Shown here one piece after another: positions 12,133-23,713 of a stretch of 64,000 nucleotides of DNA; the first letter of the stretch is position 1; every line of letters begins with the position of its first letter. The translations under genes and the position numbers were made by a program. The notes beneath the pieces were generated by a model, which searched no databases, had not been told where the DNA came from, and was given only the letters and a program-made list of their open reading frames with translations. Source of the DNA: Bacteroidales bacterium. Lineage in GTDB: Bacteria; Bacteroidota; Bacteroidia; Bacteroidales; UBA932. The stretch is from assembly GCA_017504965.1 (NCBI GenBank), contig JAFVQD010000018.1, positions 54,400 through 118,399 of the forward strand, written 5' to 3'.

Positions 12133-12528
12133 TGGAGATGGGCGGGCTCGAACCGCCGTCCATACATAGCACCCAAAGGCTTTCTACACGCTTATTCCTT
12201 TAGTGGTTTTCGAGGCAAGGCTGCTAAAGGACAAACTACCTTACCCTTATCCTCTGAATCTTAGGATACCTTAGAGGAATCGGTATCCGCATTCCGCTTG
12301 GATGATACCCCTGGTGCCGGTCATAGCAGACTTAAAGTCCGGCGGGATACTCGTCGTCGCCGCAGCCTAGGCGGCGAGGATTAAGGTAGTGTGCTTGGCA
12401 GACTACGCAGCGAGTGCATAAGATTCGTTGCCATTTATAGGCTTGTAGTCTGAGATTAGCGAGCAAGGCTACGACGCTCGACGTGCTTACCTTCCGATGT
12501 CTTATGCTGTCAAATCCAAAACATCCCC
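12133..12528 (-). ncRNA. ssrA: tmRNA (transfer-messenger RNA)
   Basis: Rescues stalled ribosomes by tagging nascent peptides. The 5' end is GGGGATGTTTTGGATTTGACAG and the 3' end is a tRNA-like T arm (GGTTCGAGCCC) closing with CATCTCC plus discriminator A. Acceptor strands GGGGATG and CATCTCC pair with one G-U. The tag frame at 12403-12432 encodes GNESYALAA followed by TAG, a Bacteroidota-type tag. CCA is not encoded. Length is 396 nt. A TATATTTG -7 box lies at 12543-12550. Confidence 0.96.
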
Positions 12529-12542
12529 AGTTATTATGGCTG

Positions 12543-12550
12543 CAAATATA
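12543..12550 (-). promoter_or_regulatory. -7 promoter box of tmRNA
   Basis: TATATTTG on the minus strand, 14 bp before the tmRNA 5' end at 12528. Confidence 0.6.
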
Positions 12551-12557
12551 GCAAAAA

Positions 12558-14585
12558 CTATTTATTTCTCTCAGGATATGCTATCCTTGCGTGATACATC
12601 TGCATAAGTTGTGCCTTAAACATCTCTTTTACGGCATTGATCTCCTTAATGGATATCTCAGCCTCCACGAGCTGCTCCTCAGCCAGTCTGGCAGCGATGA
12701 TCTTCTCGACCAGTGCGGATATACTCTCCTCTGTATACTCTTTCAGCGATCTGGAGGCAGCCTCTACCGCATCTGCCATAAGAACCACCACCTGCTCTTT
12801 CGAATGGGGGTAGTTGCCGTGATATGTGAACGGCTCCTTGTTCTGAGGGTCTCCGCCATTATTGCAATAGACATTATAAAAATAGAGTGTCTGGCTCTTG
12901 GCGTGGTGGGTGCGGATGAAATCGATAATTATCTCCGGCAGTTTTGCTTTTTTGGCAAGTTCGACGCCATCGTCCACGTGCCTGATAATCTGCTTGGCAC
13001 TCTCCATCGGGCTAAGTCCCTGGTGATAACTGATCCCCGGTGCCTGGTTCTCCACGAAGCATTGCGGATTCTTGATTTTACCTATATCGTGGTACAAGGC
13101 CCCTACCCTGGCGAGCAGGTCATTGCCCCCGATCTCCCTTACTGCTGCAGAAGCGAGGTTGGCTACTTGCAGTGAGTGCTGGAACGAACCCGGGGCCACA
13201 TTGGAGAACTGCAGCAGCACCTTGGTGTTCGTATCTGCCAAAGTTTTAAGGGTGGAGACTGATACGAAATTGAATATCTTTTCAAAAAGGAACACCAGCG
13301 GATAAGCAAATACCACCAGGAAGGAGTTGATGGCCAGATATGCGAAAATCACAGGATCAAATGTAGAGAGGGTACCATTGGTCAAAAGCCTGAAGGCAAT
13401 GTAGATACTGGCAAGACCTATAAAAATGAAGAAGGCATTTACAAACTGAAGCCACCCCTCCCCGAAATGCTTATGTGAGACAAAGAGGATGGTTCCTGCT
13501 GCCAAATTCATAAAGAAGAGCTCCATACCCTCAGACGATATCAGGAACAGAGGGAGGAGAATCAGCACATACATAGGAAATGCAAACGAATTTTTGAAGA
13601 ATGCCAGAAGGTACATTGCAAAGACAGAATATGGAACCATAAAGAGCAGCTGGACATTTCTCTCACTCACCAGTGTGGTGATAAATATCACCATAGTAAA
13701 GAGCAGAAGTATGAAAAGATATCTGTTGGCCCCCTTGAATACCCATATATTGGTGAAATAGATGGTAGCAAAGAGCATTGCGAGGACCATAGCAAACACT
13801 ATGAAACGTCCCAGCACAAGTCCCCCCACGTGCCCTGTAGATGAGATGGAGTTTTCATATTCTGCCTTATAAGACTCGAGCAGCTGATACACATCGGCTG
13901 TAATTATTTCACCTTCAGATACTATAACTTCACCGGTATAGACCATACCTTTTGTGGGGGATATGTAGTCTATGGCCCTTAACTGCATCTGCTCTGTCTT
14001 TTTCTGATCAAAAATCATATTCGGGACAATATACTGCTCCACCCTCCCTGCATCAAATATGGAATCAGTATCTGCAAAAGGGAAGTCCACGGTCATTTTA
14101 TACTTCAGAAAATCAGAGGCATAGTTCACATCGAAAAACTCTCTTTCGGGCATCTGGACAGCCCTCTTGTTCTTCTCTACGATGATCATACTCTTCCCAG
14201 TGACATTTGAGTACTCCGATATGATACCTCTGCGATATAAATCAGACAAGTTTTCATAGAGCGCTACCAGATAGTCAGAATCAATATTACTCTGTGCAAA
14301 TGCCGCAGCCATCCTCTCTCTCTGTACCCCCTCTATCTTCTGATCCAGATTATAATACTTCACCACTGTGGAAGCTTTTTCCCTCCTCTCCTGAAGCAGC
14401 TCTTCATCTGTCTTAAGGACAGGAAAATCTATAGGAGCTATAAGTGTCTCATACATCCAGGGCTTACCCAGCTGATAATGGTAGTTGAAACGCCCCGAGA
14501 TGGGGGTAAATACCACTGTGATGAACAATACGACCACAAATGATATATAGATCTTCTTATTTTTAAGAATTTTTATTCCTTCCAT
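12558..14585 (-). CDS. 7TM receptor-like HD phosphohydrolase (PgpH/YqfF type)
   Basis: A 675-aa membrane protein: one N-terminal transmembrane helix (residues 11-27), an extracytoplasmic domain (about 30-255), seven transmembrane helices (about 255-450) and a cytoplasmic HD domain with H499-D500 in ALYHDIGKI plus further metal-ligand histidines (SYHQG, RTHHAKS). This is the 7TMR-HDED/7TM-7TMR_HD architecture; characterised members hydrolyse cyclic di-AMP. Activity here is inferred from family. It ends just downstream of tmRNA, in the same orientation, and is divergent from the esterase gene. Confidence 0.9.
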   Translation of the reverse strand: MEGIKILKNKKIYISFVVVLFITVVFTPISGRFNYHYQLGKPWMYETLIAPIDFPVLKTDEELLQERREKASTVVKYYNLDQKIEGVQRERMAAAFAQSNIDSDYLVALYENLSDLYRRGIISEYSNVTGKSMIIVEKNKRAVQMPEREFFDVNYASDFLKYKMTVDFPFADTDSIFDAGRVEQYIVPNMIFDQKKTEQMQLRAIDYISPTKGMVYTGEVIVSEGEIITADVYQLLESYKAEYENSISSTGHVGGLVLGRFIVFAMVLAMLFATIYFTNIWVFKGANRYLFILLLFTMVIFITTLVSERNVQLLFMVPYSVFAMYLLAFFKNSFAFPMYVLILLPLFLISSEGMELFFMNLAAGTILFVSHKHFGEGWLQFVNAFFIFIGLASIYIAFRLLTNGTLSTFDPVIFAYLAINSFLVVFAYPLVFLFEKIFNFVSVSTLKTLADTNTKVLLQFSNVAPGSFQHSLQVANLASAAVREIGGNDLLARVGALYHDIGKIKNPQCFVENQAPGISYHQGLSPMESAKQIIRHVDDGVELAKKAKLPEIIIDFIRTHHAKSQTLYFYNVYCNNGGDPQNKEPFTYHGNYPHSKEQVVVLMADAVEAASRSLKEYTEESISALVEKIIAARLAEEQLVEAEISIKEINAVKEMFKAQLMQMYHARIAYPERNK

Positions 14586-14599
14586 AATGCCATTTTTAC

Positions 14600-14607
14600 T
14601 AATTTTG
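14600..14607 (+). promoter_or_regulatory. -7 promoter box of the esterase gene
   Basis: TAATTTTG fits TAnnTTTG, 25 bp before the ATG at 14633. Confidence 0.55.
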
Positions 14608-14632
14608 TAAAGATAATCAAAAACACATAAAA

Positions 14633-15469
14633 ATGAGAAAAACTATCATTCTATTCTCCCTTTTATTGGCTTTTTCAGCCTGCAAAGAGTCAAATAAGGT
14701 AGAGACTGTTATCATACCCTCTGCAAATCTGCACTGCGATGACACCTGTCTGGTATTTACCCCCAATACCCCTGCGAAATTTGAGAAGATACCTACCCTT
14801 TTCCTTCTTCACGGATGGTCAGGATGTTACAAAAACTGGAGCGACAAATACGATCTTCAGGAGATCAGCGACAGGACAGGCTTCAGAATCATCACACCTG
14901 ACGGATTCTATAACAGCTGGTATGTAAACAGCACCGACCCGGATGGTATGCAGTACAGAAAATTTTGGGACGAGGACCTTTGGCCTCTTATGAAAGCAAA
15001 ATACGAACTCGATCCCGAATACACATTCATCACTGGTCTGAGTATGGGTGGACACGGCGCCATCAACCTATATCTTGATCACCCTGAGAATTACAGGAGT
15101 GCAGGCAGTATGAGTGGCGTATTGAATATCAATGCCACCAACCTTATCGACAAATGGGTATCAAAGGTTTTGGGTGAGTACACCCCTGAAAACACAAGAT
15201 ATAATGAAGAGTCTGCTGTATTCCGTCTCCAGGAATATGTGGATACCTACCCTATGGCACTGGAGAAAGTTCTTATCGTGAGCTGCGGTTATGAAGATTT
15301 TTATGCTGTGTGTACCAAAGAGTTCGCAGACAAATGCGAAGAGCTGAAAATACCACACGTAGAACACCTCTCAAAAGCTACACACTCTTGGAAATACTGG
15401 GGTTATGCTTTGGAAGAGCACTTGGCCCACTTCACCAAGATCCTCAACGAAGAGAACCTCGGATTCTAA
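14633..15469 (+). CDS. Alpha/beta-hydrolase esterase, lipoprotein
   Basis: A 278-aa serine hydrolase with a lipoprotein signal (LLLAFSACK, Cys about 17). An oxyanion-type loop FLLHGWSG, the nucleophile elbow GLSMGGHGA, and a C-terminal THSWKYW giving the likely catalytic His place it in the esterase D/S-formylglutathione hydrolase-like group, often found as acyl or feruloyl esterases. Substrate is unknown. It is a single gene with its own promoter box and a strong terminator 5 bp after the stop. Confidence 0.88.
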   Translation: MRKTIILFSLLLAFSACKESNKVETVIIPSANLHCDDTCLVFTPNTPAKFEKIPTLFLLHGWSGCYKNWSDKYDLQEISDRTGFRIITPDGFYNSWYVNSTDPDGMQYRKFWDEDLWPLMKAKYELDPEYTFITGLSMGGHGAINLYLDHPENYRSAGSMSGVLNINATNLIDKWVSKVLGEYTPENTRYNEESAVFRLQEYVDTYPMALEKVLIVSCGYEDFYAVCTKEFADKCEELKIPHVEHLSKATHSWKYWGYALEEHLAHFTKILNEENLGF

Positions 15470-15473
15470 TAAT

Positions 15474-15501
15474 AAAGTCCTCAAAACGAGGACTTTTTTA
15501 T
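15474..15501 (+). terminator. Rho-independent terminator of the esterase gene
   Basis: AAAGTCCTC-AAAAC-GAGGACTTT is a perfect 9-bp stem followed by TTTATT, starting 5 bp after the stop codon. Confidence 0.85.
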
Positions 15502-15503
15502 TG

Positions 15504-15662
15504 CACAAGGGTGACGAAGAAATCACCCTTGTCTTATTTTAAAGTGCATAAAAAGGTGGGATTTCAAGGCTTGCGAAGTGCTAAAAACCGGAGCATACTG
15601 ACGTATGTGAGGATTTTTAGCACAAGCGTAACGAAGAAATCACCCTTTTTATGTACTTTAGG
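15504..15662. repeat. Long imperfect palindrome between convergent genes
   Basis: 15538-15662 folds on itself: TAAAGTGCATAAAAAGG pairs imperfectly with the strand ending CCTTTTTATGTACTTTA, then GTGCTAAAAA (15578) with TTTTTAGCAC (15614), capped by CATAC-TGAC-GTATG. A 27-nt outer copy (15504-15530) repeats 15621-15647 with two mismatches. It lies between the esterase terminator and the gyrB stop codon and could terminate gyrB transcription. Otherwise its role is unknown. Confidence 0.75.
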
Positions 15663-15664
15663 CT

Positions 15665-17671
<2,007 letters not shown>

Positions 17672-17696
17672 CTATTATCTCGTTATTTACAAACAA

Positions 17697-17704
17697 CAAA
17701 GATA
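17697..17704 (-). promoter_or_regulatory. -7 promoter box of gyrB
   Basis: TATCTTTG (minus strand) fits TAnnTTTG, 29 bp upstream of the gyrB ATG and inside the 44-bp gap after the upstream gene. Confidence 0.6.
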
Positions 17705-17712
17705 ATAAAAAA

Positions 17713-19272
17713 TCACAATTTAATCAATACTCCGAGACCAAAATTCACCCCTGGTTCCACATAGTCCTGCACATAGAAAATGTCCTGGTTCAAGAGGTTC
17801 TTTCCTTTGGCAAAAACAGAAAATCCGGGGTTCACCACATATGTAAATTCTACCCCCAAATCGACATACCCGCCATACTCCACCAGCTCATCATAGGCTC
17901 GGCTGCCACACTTGGCATTCACCCCCAGATAGATCCTTTTCATATAATTATAGACCAGTGAGGCATCCATCCTGAAAGCAGGTGTCATATACACCTTGGC
18001 GTCTCCGAAATCTCTGTAAACACCTTTGACGAAGAGATCTACTGACTCTGTCTTGACATTAAAGCCTGCCTCCACTTTCAGTTCGTTGATATCTCTCCCT
18101 GTCATAGGTCTCAGACTCCCGAAATCTCCCCCAAACATCAGCATACTCTTATACCGTATATAGCCACCGCTGACATAGTACCCGAACAGGTCTTTAACAG
18201 CACCTTTCAGCCCTACAGTAGCGCTGAACGGGACAGTAGTACACAGAGGATCCATACCAGCAGTCACCCAGGGGTTGTTCTCCAGAATCTCCTTCAGACT
18301 CCAAAGTTTTTTACCTCCATCCAGCTCGGCATTCAGCCACAAATTACCCCTTACAGCCTCATAAGAGAGACTTACCTTAGGATACACTGTCACTGTATCG
18401 TCTGTAGCGGCACCTATCCCCAGCCCCAGAGAGGCATCAAGTCTTGCCCCCCGGTAAGAATAGCCCGGCTCGATACCGAACACTGTCAGTCCGGCGTGCT
18501 TCACATCGAATGCCACACCTATCTGGTGAGACTTGTTAAAGACTCCGCCAAGTTTGGCATCAGCACCGATATAATTCTCTTTAACACCCAGCTGTGCATC
18601 AGATGTATGGAAATAATTTACCCCCAAATCGTATCCGAACACAGAATTTCCGTCATTCATCGACCTGATTCTGAAATCTCCCCCTATACTATGAACTACA
18701 GCAGGGTCTGAAGGAGCCAAACTCAAACCGGCCATATCCAGATAGTCGTGACGGCTGTGTCTGTATTGGCCTCCGAGAGTCATCTCACCTTTTGCCCAAT
18801 TCAGCCCATAGGAGAGCCCACCTCTGGTCACACTTCTGTTTACAGGATCTGACCACTGACGGTATCCCCAAAAAGAGTCGTGATTTCCATAGAATACCAA
18901 TCTGTTTTTTTCACCCAGTCGCGGCTGGATATAGAGATCTGCCTCCGGCATCCAGGGATATGAAAGGCCCCCTTTGAACATCAGCACAGGATAACTCACC
19001 TCCCCCTTCGACTGCAGCTGAATCCCCTCCACAGGGGAAAATTCATAAAGGTCTTTATATGGTCTGTCAAATGCTGAATAATCAAAATCGAGATTCAGCT
19101 TCAGCAGTGTATCAGAATACGCAGTATTGAAACGGGACTTCTGCACCTGCCCCAGCTTACCCTCATACTCTTTGGTCACCTCTACAGTAGACTCAAAATT
19201 TTCCTGTCCCTGGGCAGTAAAGAGACTTCCCAGAAACATCACTATCGCCAATAATATATATCTTCTACTCAT
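17713..19272 (-). CDS. Outer-membrane beta-barrel protein (TonB-receptor-like C-terminus)
   Basis: A 519-aa protein with a signal peptide (about residues 1-22, ending AQGQ). The body alternates aromatic and polar residues in short strands (GGLSYGLNWAKGEMTLGGQYRHS, given by its ends GGLSYG and GGQYRHS) typical of barrels. The C-terminus FAKGKNLLNQDIFYVQDY followed by VNFGLGVLIKL resembles the last strands of TonB-dependent receptors, but no plug domain is present. Its ATG lies within the end of the upstream TPR gene (overlap 8 bp), so the two are translationally coupled. Role unknown; perhaps a partner in an envelope complex with the TPR protein. Confidence 0.8.
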   Translation of the reverse strand: MSRRYILLAIVMFLGSLFTAQGQENFESTVEVTKEYEGKLGQVQKSRFNTAYSDTLLKLNLDFDYSAFDRPYKDLYEFSPVEGIQLQSKGEVSYPVLMFKGGLSYPWMPEADLYIQPRLGEKNRLVFYGNHDSFWGYRQWSDPVNRSVTRGGLSYGLNWAKGEMTLGGQYRHSRHDYLDMAGLSLAPSDPAVVHSIGGDFRIRSMNDGNSVFGYDLGVNYFHTSDAQLGVKENYIGADAKLGGVFNKSHQIGVAFDVKHAGLTVFGIEPGYSYRGARLDASLGLGIGAATDDTVTVYPKVSLSYEAVRGNLWLNAELDGGKKLWSLKEILENNPWVTAGMDPLCTTVPFSATVGLKGAVKDLFGYYVSGGYIRYKSMLMFGGDFGSLRPMTGRDINELKVEAGFNVKTESVDLFVKGVYRDFGDAKVYMTPAFRMDASLVYNYMKRIYLGVNAKCGSRAYDELVEYGGYVDLGVEFTYVVNPGFSVFAKGKNLLNQDIFYVQDYVEPGVNFGLGVLIKL

Positions 19273-22200
19273 TTCCTTTAATTTTTGACAGTCTCATTTC
19301 CACTTGTTCCAGCACATCATCGTGCTCTCTTTCGGGAGAATATCCCTCTTTTATACTTTCAAATGTAGCTTTTGCCTGCTCCCATTCATCCCTGTCTGCA
19401 AAAGAGTCTCCCAGGACGATGAAACTCTTGGCCAGCCAATACATATGAGGTGTTCCGGCATCTGAGAATGCGTATACCAGATTCTCCACTTTCTCAAAAT
19501 CGCCCTCATCATAAGCATTGAGTATCAGTATATATGCACTCTCTGCCCCCTCGGCAGAAGCATAATCCCCTGCCAGTTTGGTAAATAGAGGCAGCGCTGC
19601 ATCCCTCTCTCCCTGCGCATAGTGCGATTTTGCCATTTTATATGTAGCCTCGGTCCTGATATCGCTGTCTGCCGCATCAGAGGCCAGCACACTGTTTGCC
19701 GCCACTATCGTTTTAGGATAGTTCTTCATACCATAATAGCCCCTCATCTGCCCCAGAAGAGCCTCATATTTATTGTTTTCAAGCTGCGCAATCTCACCCA
19801 ATGACTCAAATGCCTGCGCTGCTTTTTCAAAGTGCTCAAGTTCCAATTCAGTCTTTCCATAGTAGAGGGTCGCAAGCTCGGCAAAGGCCCCCTCTCCGGT
19901 CGACATCACTTTCAAATAAGCATCTGCAGCAAATTCAGGTTTACCTGTCTTGCTATAGGACTCTGCCTGATAGAAATAGGCCTGGGCCGTCTTGGCCCCT
20001 TCGGGATATTTCTCTATGAATGAAGCCAATGACACCAACGCTTCTGCATATTTCCCTGCCAGGAAGAGCTGCTCACAAGAGTTGAAGAGCATCTGCTCCC
20101 TCTCATCTGCACTCTTGATCGAAGACATCCCCACCTTCTCCAGATATGCCAGATACTGTTCAGGCTTGTTCAGAAGCTGGTAGACACTCTCTATTCCGGC
20201 CAGAGCACTCGGCACATCAGGAGATAGTGGATACCCCTGAACTATCTTCTCAAAGTACTCAAGAGCCTTGTCGTGTTTTGAGAGATTTGAGTTAATCATA
20301 CCGAGCTCAAGGAGAGATTTGGTGATGTAGGTACTGTCCCGAGGATCATTAAGAAGGGTATTGAAACACCCTGTGGCCTCGTTGTACTCCTCCTGCTGCA
20401 CATAGGTTCTACCCAGTTCATATACAGACTTATGATAATAATCGGAGCTGGGCTTATCCTTTATGATGGTGCTGAGCATCGATATTTTCTTCTGTGGCTG
20501 CGATATCAGGCCATAAGAGATGGCACCCATATAGGTAGCATAGATATCATCTTTAGAGAATGTTTTGATCGCCACCTCCTCATAAATCTCGGCAGCCCTC
20601 TCATAATCCTTCTCCATATAGTAAGCATCTGCTATACGGCTCTTGGCCTCGAGGGTCATATTGCGTTTTGATGGAGGGAGCTGCATATATTTTTCAAACC
20701 ACACTCTCGCATCCGCATACCTCTTCATAGAGAAATAAGAGTACCCCATATTCATAAGTCCCATAGGGTACTCATTGAATGTCTGGAATGTTTTATTCTC
20801 CACCAATCCCCCTGTATATTCAACAGTCTTGGCGAACTCATTCATTCTGTAGTGGGCCTCACCCATCCAGAATTTTGCCAGCAGAACTAGTTTCGGATTA
20901 TAGGCACCATTGGCTACAGATATTTTGAAATTATCTATCGCTGAGCGGTAGGAGTTCATATCGAGCAGCTGCATTGCCCTGAAAAATGATGCTTTCTGCA
21001 GATTCTGCATCATACCCGGGGTGAGATTCTTCACCTGTCCCAGCACCCCGATAGCATCTTTGAAATTCTTGTTTTGCAGATATGCAGTAGCTATATAGTT
21101 ATAGATCTCATCACTTCTGACAGATGATGGATATTTGGCTATATATTGGGTGAATGGGGTGATGTCTGAGTTCAGGTCGAAAGCCAGTTTTGCATACAGG
21201 AAGAGGGCCTCCTCCTGAATAGTACGGTCATAATCAAGTGCTGAAGCCTCTTTGAAATGGTTCATGGCACTCACCTTATTCTTAATTTTCAGATAGCAGT
21301 TACCCAGATACAGATATGCATTCTGAGCCAGGGAATCACTCTGCGCTATCACTTTAGAGAACGCATCCACAGCGGCATAGTAAGACTGGAGCGAATAGGA
21401 GACCACACCTGTGTAATAATTGTCTTTCCTGGAGAGATTCTCATTCTCGCTTGAGTACATCTCCAGATATCTCTTGGCCTCTTTAGGATTGTCCATCTCG
21501 TAGTAAGACTGTGAAAGGACCCTCACACTTTTGAGTTTCAAATCACCCTCCAGCTTTTCATACACCTTCTCTCCGTATGCTATGGCATTTGCATACTCTT
21601 TCATCATAAAATATGACTCAGAAATATAGTAGCGCGCCATATTCGAATACTCGTGGTGGCTCTCCAGATTCTTGAACATCTTTACTGCATCCGAGAAGCC
21701 GTTGGAGATATAGTGCAGGTAGCCCAGATAGTAGGTAGAAGGGGCCAGATAAGGGGTTTTGCCCAGGGCAATGATCTGCTTGAATCCTGCCATAGCCTCT
21801 TTATTGTCCCCCACCCTCATATTGCAGTATGCTTTATTGAACATATACTCCAGCCTCTGGGACTTGCTCAGATACTTGTTCTCCACCCCTCTGAGGACAG
21901 CAATGGAGCGGCTGTAATCACCCATCTCAAAATAGTAGAGTGACTGCTCGAACTTAATCAGGGCCAGGCGGGGTGAATGGGGGTATCTGCTCCCGAAATC
22001 TGCCACCAGAGCATCTATATCTGTCTGTTTGAGCCTTATACCCGAAAAGACATAATATGACTGCATCTCCATCTCCAGATGAGCAGGGATATGATCTTCA
22101 TATTTCAACATCATACCGGCCACCTCACTCTGCACCGCAGCATACATATCATTCTCATACAATTCTCTCACACTTGATGCATCTTTCTCCATCAGGAGCC

Positions 22201-22279
22201 TCCTCTCACCCTGCCCGAAAAGGGCATACGAGAGGCAAACCATATATATAATCGGGAGCAATTTCACTGCTGATTTCAT
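19265..22279 (-). CDS. Large secreted tetratricopeptide-repeat protein
   Basis: About 1,004 aa. A signal peptide (cleavage after SYALFG) precedes a protein made almost entirely of TPR units, with repeated patterns such as A..YYLGYLHY, A...F..L and FYQAESYSKTGKPEFA. The frame could begin at a GTG at 22291, but ATG at 22279 is preceded by the purine-rich GAAAGAG and gives a normal signal peptide. Such long periplasmic TPR proteins act as interaction scaffolds. Cotranscribed with the downstream barrel gene. No specific function can be named. Confidence 0.88.
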   Translation of the reverse strand: MKSAVKLLPIIYMVCLSYALFGQGERRLLMEKDASSVRELYENDMYAAVQSEVAGMMLKYEDHIPAHLEMEMQSYYVFSGIRLKQTDIDALVADFGSRYPHSPRLALIKFEQSLYYFEMGDYSRSIAVLRGVENKYLSKSQRLEYMFNKAYCNMRVGDNKEAMAGFKQIIALGKTPYLAPSTYYLGYLHYISNGFSDAVKMFKNLESHHEYSNMARYYISESYFMMKEYANAIAYGEKVYEKLEGDLKLKSVRVLSQSYYEMDNPKEAKRYLEMYSSENENLSRKDNYYTGVVSYSLQSYYAAVDAFSKVIAQSDSLAQNAYLYLGNCYLKIKNKVSAMNHFKEASALDYDRTIQEEALFLYAKLAFDLNSDITPFTQYIAKYPSSVRSDEIYNYIATAYLQNKNFKDAIGVLGQVKNLTPGMMQNLQKASFFRAMQLLDMNSYRSAIDNFKISVANGAYNPKLVLLAKFWMGEAHYRMNEFAKTVEYTGGLVENKTFQTFNEYPMGLMNMGYSYFSMKRYADARVWFEKYMQLPPSKRNMTLEAKSRIADAYYMEKDYERAAEIYEEVAIKTFSKDDIYATYMGAISYGLISQPQKKISMLSTIIKDKPSSDYYHKSVYELGRTYVQQEEYNEATGCFNTLLNDPRDSTYITKSLLELGMINSNLSKHDKALEYFEKIVQGYPLSPDVPSALAGIESVYQLLNKPEQYLAYLEKVGMSSIKSADEREQMLFNSCEQLFLAGKYAEALVSLASFIEKYPEGAKTAQAYFYQAESYSKTGKPEFAADAYLKVMSTGEGAFAELATLYYGKTELELEHFEKAAQAFESLGEIAQLENNKYEALLGQMRGYYGMKNYPKTIVAANSVLASDAADSDIRTEATYKMAKSHYAQGERDAALPLFTKLAGDYASAEGAESAYILILNAYDEGDFEKVENLVYAFSDAGTPHMYWLAKSFIVLGDSFADRDEWEQAKATFESIKEGYSPEREHDDVLEQVEMRLSKIKGNE

Positions 22280-22338
22280 ATTCTCTTTCACTTCTTTATA
22301 ATAACCTACAAAAGTAACAATTAAATGCCATTTTTTAC

Positions 22339-22346
22339 TATTTTTG
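22339..22346 (+). promoter_or_regulatory. -7 promoter box of ftsE, abutting the start codon
   Basis: TATTTTTG ends 4 bp before the ATG at 22351. If it is used, transcription would start at or next to the A of the ATG, giving a leaderless mRNA. Confidence 0.5.
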
Positions 22347-22350
22347 CACT

Positions 22351-23079
22351 ATGGAAAGCACAAAAAATGAAACCACCCCTAACATCATAGATTTCAAAGG
22401 GGTAGACATAATCAACGGCTCAAATCTCGTCCTCAAGGATGTCACCTTTTCCATCCGTGAAGGTGAGTTCGTATATCTCCTCGGAAAGGTGGGCAGCGGC
22501 AAAACTTCGATCATCCGCTCCCTCATCGGAGAGATTCCCATCAAAAAAGGGGAGGCATCCATCTGCGGATTTAATCTCCTCAAGCTGAAAAAGAGGCAGA
22601 TACCCTATCTCCGCAGAAGCGTAGGGGTCATTTTTCAGGACTTCCAGCTTCTGATGGACCGCAGCGTCTACGCCAACCTGGAGTTTGTTCTGAAAGCCAC
22701 AGGCTGGAAAGACAAGAAGCAGATGGAGAGCAAGATCAGTGGGGTACTTTCCGATGTCGGGATGCTATACAAAGCCCACAAGATGCCCCACCAGCTTTCG
22801 GGTGGAGAGCAGCAGCGTGTAGCCATCGCCCGTGCCCTGCTGAATGATCCAAAGATAATTCTCGCTGACGAGCCTACCGGCAATCTCGACCAGGAAACCA
22901 CCTTCGGTATTATGGAGCTCCTTCTGAATATAAACAGAAATCAGAAACCTGCAGTGATCCTCATAACACACAATAAGGAGGTTCACACCAAATACCCCGC
23001 CAGGACCCTTATCTGCGATGATATGAAGTGCGAGGAATTTGACGACACTATCGAGATAGACTTCTCTGAGCTGGGATAA
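22351..23079 (+). CDS. ftsE: Cell-division ABC transporter ATP-binding protein FtsE
   Basis: With FtsX, FtsE forms a membrane complex that controls septal peptidoglycan hydrolases. The 242-aa ABC ATPase has Walker [10 protein letters not shown], the Q-loop IFQDFQLL, signature [15 protein letters not shown], Walker [13 protein letters not shown] and H-loop ITHN. The DEPTGNLD form and the KVGSGKTS loop are typical of FtsE rather than of lipoprotein or export ATPases. ftsX is not adjacent, which is common in Bacteroidota. nth starts 1 bp after its stop. Confidence 0.9.
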   Translation: MESTKNETTPNIIDFKGVDIINGSNLVLKDVTFSIREGEFVYLLGKVGSGKTSIIRSLIGEIPIKKGEASICGFNLLKLKKRQIPYLRRSVGVIFQDFQLLMDRSVYANLEFVLKATGWKDKKQMESKISGVLSDVGMLYKAHKMPHQLSGGEQQRVAIARALLNDPKIILADEPTGNLDQETTFGIMELLLNINRNQKPAVILITHNKEVHTKYPARTLICDDMKCEEFDDTIEIDFSELG

Positions 23080-23080
23080 T

Positions 23081-23713
23081 ATGACAAAAAAAGGGAGATA
23101 TAAAGCTATACTCGAGTGGTTCAGCACCAATATGCCCATAGCAGAATCGGAGCTGGACTACAGAAATCCCTACGAACTGCTGGTAGCGGTGATCCTCTCT
23201 GCCCAGTGCACCGACAAGAGGGTAAATATCGTAACCCCACCCCTTTTCGACAAATACCCCACCCCTTCGGATCTGGCCGGTGCCACCTTCGAAGAGGTAT
23301 TTGCCCTGATCAAATCGATCTCCTACCCTAACAACAAAGCCAAACACCTTCTGGGGATGGCCAGGATGCTGACCCAGGATTTCGGGAGCATAGTCCCATC
23401 AGATGTGGATGAGCTGCAAAAACTCCCAGGGGTAGGTAGAAAGACTGCAAATGTGATCGCCTCCATCATCTACGACAAACCTGTCATAGCCGTAGATACA
23501 CACGTATTCAGAATCTCCCGCAGACTTGGCCTTTCAGAGGGGGAGACAGTGGAGAAAGTAGAGGCGGAACTCACTGCAAACATTCCGGAAAACCTAAGGG
23601 CAATATCCCACCACTGGCTGATCCTGCACGGCAGGTACGTCTGCACAGCAAAAAAGCCCAAATGCAGTGAGTGCGGACTGGCACTCTGGTGCAAAAGTTA
23701 CCCTCTGGGGTGA
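23081..23713 (+). CDS. nth: Endonuclease III
   Basis: A DNA glycosylase/AP lyase that removes oxidised pyrimidines in base-excision repair. The 210-aa protein has the helix-hairpin-helix LPGVGRKTA with catalytic K121, catalytic D139 in AVDTHVFR, and the 4Fe-4S ligands C188, C195, C198 and C204 (C-x6-C-x2-C-x5-C). Length is standard. The start is 1 bp after the ftsE stop, so it is likely cotranscribed. Its 3' end overlaps the convergent xerD by 16 bp. Confidence 0.96.
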   Translation: MTKKGRYKAILEWFSTNMPIAESELDYRNPYELLVAVILSAQCTDKRVNIVTPPLFDKYPTPSDLAGATFEEVFALIKSISYPNNKAKHLLGMARMLTQDFGSIVPSDVDELQKLPGVGRKTANVIASIIYDKPVIAVDTHVFRISRRLGLSEGETVEKVEAELTANIPENLRAISHHWLILHGRYVCTAKKPKCSECGLALWCKSYPLG

